From NCBI GenBank assembly GCA_003566335.1, contig PXDR01000509.1:1-9487 (forward strand): a stretch of DNA of 9,487 nt, given 5' to 3'. Position 1 is the stretch's first letter. Each line of letters opens with the position of its first letter. This document shows positions 6,981 through 9,487 of the stretch, piece by piece. Position numbers and translations under genes: made by a program. Origin of the DNA: Cyanobacteria bacterium T3Sed10_344R1 (GTDB taxonomy: Bacteria > Cyanobacteriota > Cyanobacteriia > Phormidesmidales > Phormidesmidaceae). Below the pieces are notes generated by a model. That model did not search any database. It saw nothing but the letters and a program-made list of their open reading frames with translations, and was not told where the DNA came from.

Positions 6981-7910
6981 ATGGCAACTGATGCTTTGGG
7001 ATGGTGGGGCGTTCCCCTGGCCATCATTGCTGGAACCCTGCGGGGGAGTGCCCCGTTCCTGTTTGTCAGTTTGGGGGAATGCCTGACCGAAAAGAGCGGC
7101 AAAATCAATCTGGGGTTAGAAGGCACGTTATTGATGGGGGCGATGAGTGCCTATGCCGTATCTTTCCTTACCGGATCTCCCTGGCTCGGGGTAATCACGG
7201 CGGGGGTCGCTGGCATGGGCCTAGGGCTGATTCATGGTTGGTTGGCCCAGCAACCCCGGGTGAATGACATTGCGGTGGGGATTGCCATGATTATCTTCGG
7301 CAGCGGGCTGGCCTTCTTTTTTGGCAAGCCCTACATTCAGCCTGCTGCGCCCCAGCTCCCTTCTATCGCCTTTGGGGCCTGGAGCCAGAGCCCCCAGCTT
7401 GAATCTGCCCTGCGGGTGTCTCCCCTGTTTTTGCTGGGAGTTGCGATCGCACCCTTGATGACCTGGTTTTTCCGCGCTACCCGCTGGGGCTTGCTCGTCA
7501 GAGCCGTGGGCGACAGCCCCGATGCAGCCCGGGCCATGGGCATCTCAGTCTTCAAGGTGCGGTTGTTTAGCATCATGGCGGGCAGTTTTTTAGCTGGGGT
7601 CGGCGGCGCTTATTTATCGCTGTACTACCCCGGCATTTGGAGCGAACGCATCTCTAGTGGTCAGGGCTTGATGGCGGTAGCCTTGGTAATCTTCGCTCGC
7701 TGGAACCCTCGCCAGTGTCTGTATGCGTCGCTGCTGTTTGGGGGTGCCCAAGCCATTGGCCCGGCGCTGCAATCGGTGGGCATTGACGCTTACTACTACT
7801 TGTTCAATGCCTCGCCCTACATTCTGACCCTGCTGATTATGGTGTTCACCTGTTCCCCCCGCCGTCAGCTTTCCGGGGCTCCCGGAGCCCTCGGACAATC
7901 CCAGGATTAG
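6981..7910 (+). CDS. ABC importer permease 2 (BPD_transp_2, YufQ/PnrE-like)
   Basis: A 309-residue polytopic inner-membrane protein, the second half of the importer channel. It shows the signature of the shorter BMP-system permease: LGECLTEKSGKINLGLEG (31-48), which matches the GE..TE+SG..N.G.EG block of that group. It also has the ATPase-coupling loop with VRAVGDSPDAARAMGISV (173-190) and the late block ISSGQGLMAVALVIFARWNP (224-243). About eight membrane segments are visible. Length is normal for the family (about 300-320). It has a good ribosome binding site and follows permease 1 by 47 bp. The two permeases normally sit beside a double-NBD ATPase gene, which is missing from this operon segment. 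Confidence 0.93.
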   Translation: MATDALGWWGVPLAIIAGTLRGSAPFLFVSLGECLTEKSGKINLGLEGTLLMGAMSAYAVSFLTGSPWLGVITAGVAGMGLGLIHGWLAQQPRVNDIAVGIAMIIFGSGLAFFFGKPYIQPAAPQLPSIAFGAWSQSPQLESALRVSPLFLLGVAIAPLMTWFFRATRWGLLVRAVGDSPDAARAMGISVFKVRLFSIMAGSFLAGVGGAYLSLYYPGIWSERISSGQGLMAVALVIFARWNPRQCLYASLLFGGAQAIGPALQSVGIDAYYYLFNASPYILTLLIMVFTCSPRRQLSGAPGALGQSQD

Positions 7911-7935
7911 GGCACATTTTCTTCACCGCCAGACT

Positions 7936-7961
7936 CCGGCGCAAGATCCCGGCGCAAGATT
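7936..7961 (+). repeat. 13-bp tandem direct repeat before the AH_C gene
   Basis: CCGGCGCAAGATC (7936-7948) is followed directly by CCGGCGCAAGATT (7949-7961), identical at 12 of 13 positions, in the 87-bp gap between permease 2 and the AH_C gene. It ends about 36 bp before the start codon. It may be a slippage product, a protein-binding iteron or part of the leader RNA. Confidence 0.55.
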
Positions 7962-7997
7962 TCAACTCAAGTTTTTTGGGCGTGACACGACTGAGTG

Positions 7998-8429
7998 ATG
8001 ATGACCGCATTACAAGAAGACTCCCGTTCTCCCGATTCTTACCGCCTAGCCGTCAACGGCACCCTGATGCGCGGCCTCGAACTCAATGGCAACTTGCAGC
8101 GAGTTGGAGCCACCTTTATCTGCGAAACCCAAACTCAGCCTGTTTATCGGCTCTGGTCAATTCAAGACCGCTATCCCGCCATGCAGCGGGTTGAAGCCAA
8201 CGGCAGTGCGATCGCAGTTGAACTCTGGGCCGTCCCAGGGGCGGGCTTAATTGACCTGCTGCAACAGGAACCGCCCGGTCTATGTATCGGCAAGGTTGAG
8301 CTGATCACTAGGGAAACGGTGCTGGGGGTGCTGGGAGAAGCTATTTGCTGCGATCGCGGCACCGAGATTACCCCCTGGGGCGGCTGGCGAGCCTATATCG
8401 CCAGCAAAGAAGTCGAAGCTGTCCGCTAA
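7998..8429 (+). CDS. Allophanate hydrolase C-terminal-domain (AH_C-like) protein, stand-alone
   Basis: A 143-residue soluble protein resembling the isolated C-terminal domain of allophanate hydrolase (AtzF/DUR1,2 type), which has a gamma-glutamylcyclotransferase-like fold. Landmarks are LAVNGTLMRGLELNGNL (17-33), a region with VELWAVPGAGL (74-84), GLCIGKVEL (94-102) and the ending TEITPWGGWRAYIAS (122-136). In complete AtzF this domain acts after the amidase domain on the N-carboxycarbamate intermediate. Here no amidase-signature domain is fused or adjacent; instead a nitrilase-superfamily formamidase follows 66 bp later. It may process a carboxylated or amidated intermediate, or assist the formamidase. 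Start: GTG 7995, ATG 7998 and ATG 8001 are all in frame, with no Shine-Dalgarno sequence to decide. Family is fairly sure; function here is inference. Confidence 0.8.
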   Translation: MMTALQEDSRSPDSYRLAVNGTLMRGLELNGNLQRVGATFICETQTQPVYRLWSIQDRYPAMQRVEANGSAIAVELWAVPGAGLIDLLQQEPPGLCIGKVELITRETVLGVLGEAICCDRGTEITPWGGWRAYIASKEVEAVR

Positions 8430-8436
8430 GTCAGCT

Positions 8437-8483
8437 AGTTAGACCCGCATTTAGCCAAGCAATTTAGCCAATCACTTAGACAA
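8437..8483 (+). repeat. Four TTAG-centred iterations ahead of the formamidase
   Basis: TTAG occurs at 8439, 8451, 8464 and 8476, i.e. at steps of 12, 13 and 12 bp, each within a roughly 10-bp unit: AGTTAGACCC, ATTTAGCCAA, ATTTAGCCAA and ACTTAGACAA. The two central units (8449-8458 and 8462-8471) are identical. The block fills most of the 66-bp gap between the AH_C stop and the formamidase start and ends at the ribosome binding site. It could bind a protein on DNA or RNA, or be a short tandem repeat of the kind common in cyanobacteria. Confidence 0.55.
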
Positions 8484-8487
8484 GGAG
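8482..8487 (+). promoter_or_regulatory. Ribosome binding site of the formamidase
   Basis: AAGGAG sits 8 bp ahead of the ATG at 8496 and fixes that start. It overlaps the end of the TTAG repeat block, so anything binding the repeats on mRNA could block ribosome entry. Confidence 0.75.
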
Positions 8488-8495
8488 ACTGAACA

Positions 8496-9487
8496 ATGTC
8501 CGGACTCGGTGGCCTGAATAAATCCCCCAACGGAGTCGTACTCGGACTGGTGCAGCTACAGAATCCCGTGGTCGAAACCCCGGAAGATCTCGCCGCCCAA
8601 ACCCAGCGAATCGTTGAACTAGTCGGCAAAGCCCGCCGCAACCTGCCCGCCATGGATCTGGTGGTGTTCCCGGAATATGCCCTCCACGGTCTCTCCATGG
8701 ACACCAACCCCGACATCATGTGCCGCATGGATGGCCCAGAAGTCGCCGCCTTTCGCCAAGCCTGCCAAACCCACCAGATTTGGGGCTGCTTTTCCATCAT
8801 GGAATTCAACCCCCACGGCAACCCCTACAACAGCGGTCTGATTATTGACGATCACGGGGAGATCAAGCTGTACTACCGCAAGCTCCATCCCTGGGTGCCC
8901 GTTGAACCCTGGGAACCCGGCAACATCGGCATTCCTGTTTGCGACGGGCCAAACGGCAGCACCCTGGCCTTGATCATTTGTCACGACGGCATGTTCCCCG
9001 AAATGGCGCGGGAATGCGCTTACAAAGGGGCCGAAATCATGATTCGCACCGCAGGCTACACCGCCCCCATTCGCCATTCTTGGCAGATCACCAACCAAAC
9101 CAACGCCTTCTGCAATCTGATGACCACCGCTTCAGTCTGCCTCTGCGGCAGCGACGGCAGCTTTGACTCTATGGGCGAAGGCATGTTCGTCAACTTCGAC
9201 GGCACCCCCCTCGTTATGGGCAGCCACCGCCCCGATGAAATCATCACCGCCGAACTCCGTCCCGACCTAGTCCGAGAAGCCCGCCGAGTCTGGGGCGTCG
9301 AAAACAACCCCTACCAATTCGGCCATCGCGGCTACGTCGCCGTCAAAGGCGGAGCCCAAGACTGTCCCTACACCTACATGCAAGACCTAGTCAACGGCCA
9401 ATATCGCCTGCCCTGGGAAGACGAGGTGATCCACACCGACGGCACCGCCTTCGGCTTCCCACCCCCCACCCGCCCCTACCTCCAACC
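8496..9487 (+). CDS. amiF: Formamidase (AmiF-like, nitrilase superfamily), C-terminus cut by window edge
   Basis: The open frame runs from the ATG at 8496 to the window end without a stop: 330 codons plus two bases. It resembles Helicobacter AmiF (334 aa) along its whole length, so only a few residues are missing. Formamidase hydrolyses formamide to formate and ammonia in the cytoplasm. The nitrilase-superfamily catalytic residues are present: Glu60 in LVVFPEYALHG, Lys129 in YYRKLHPW, Cys162 in ALIICHDGMFPE, and the extra Glu137 in PVEPWEPG. Typical AmiF segments follow, including WQITNQTNAFCNLM (196-209), WGVENNPYQFGHRGYVA and LPWEDEVIHTDG. Start and ribosome binding site are clear. As last visible gene of the operon it suggests that the imported compound, or a product of it, is a small amide used for nitrogen. 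The closely related aliphatic amidase AmiE is the main alternative; overall identity pattern and length favour AmiF. Confidence 0.9.
   Translation, partial: MSGLGGLNKSPNGVVLGLVQLQNPVVETPEDLAAQTQRIVELVGKARRNLPAMDLVVFPEYALHGLSMDTNPDIMCRMDGPEVAAFRQACQTHQIWGCFSIMEFNPHGNPYNSGLIIDDHGEIKLYYRKLHPWVPVEPWEPGNIGIPVCDGPNGSTLALIICHDGMFPEMARECAYKGAEIMIRTAGYTAPIRHSWQITNQTNAFCNLMTTASVCLCGSDGSFDSMGEGMFVNFDGTPLVMGSHRPDEIITAELRPDLVREARRVWGVENNPYQFGHRGYVAVKGGAQDCPYTYMQDLVNGQYRLPWEDEVIHTDGTAFGFPPPTRPYLQ

Noticed and set aside
7875..7889. Possible terminator hairpin GGGCTCC/GGAGCCC at the end of permease 2
   Set aside because: It lies inside the coding region, would need a one-base loop for the full stem, and has no T-run after it.
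8619..9098. 159-codon minus-strand frame inside the formamidase region
   Set aside because: The plus-strand frame encodes full-length formamidase with all catalytic residues, so this is its antisense shadow.

Overview
The window looks like cyanobacterial chromosomal DNA. It carries eight perfect copies of the HIP1 octamer GCGATCGC (starting at 750, 3665, 4188, 4276, 6295, 7443, 8208 and 8350), about one per 1.2 kb. It also encodes a large NB-ARC/WD40 regulator with the domain order and C-terminal tail familiar from filamentous and other complex cyanobacteria. I cannot name the species.

Layout. (1) 1-300, minus strand: the N-terminal 100 codons of an IS5-type transposase that runs off the left edge, so an insertion sequence ends just right of it. 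(2) 301-572: no convincing gene, but a conspicuous multi-segment inverted repeat at 418-512. (3) 573-4322, minus strand: one giant STAND ATPase with an N-terminal vMAP-type helical domain, an NB-ARC ATPase core, a short pentapeptide stretch, 14 WD40 blades and a conserved tail. (4) 4323-4595: a divergent control region with several short inverted repeats. (5) 4596-9487, plus strand: five co-directional genes separated by only 47-87 bp, most simply one operon. They encode a BMP/PnrA-type solute-binding lipoprotein, two BPD_transp_2-type permeases, a stand-alone allophanate-hydrolase C-terminal-domain protein (AH_C), and a formamidase that is complete except for a few C-terminal codons cut by the right edge.

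How the genes may work together. The plus-strand operon reads as import and degradation of a small organic nitrogen compound. The lipoprotein captures the solute, the paired permeases move it across the inner membrane, and the AH_C protein and formamidase process an amide or amide-like intermediate, releasing ammonium and formate. BMP-type importers are best known for purines and nucleosides, so a nucleobase-like or other N-rich substrate is plausible but unproven. The importer ATPase is not in the window. It must be beyond the right edge, elsewhere in the genome, or shared with another importer. The STAND protein is transcribed divergently and has no evident functional link to the operon.

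The best candidates for something undescribed are the BMP importer + AH_C + formamidase combination, the TTAG iterations just ahead of the formamidase ribosome binding site, and the long inverted repeat at 418-512.
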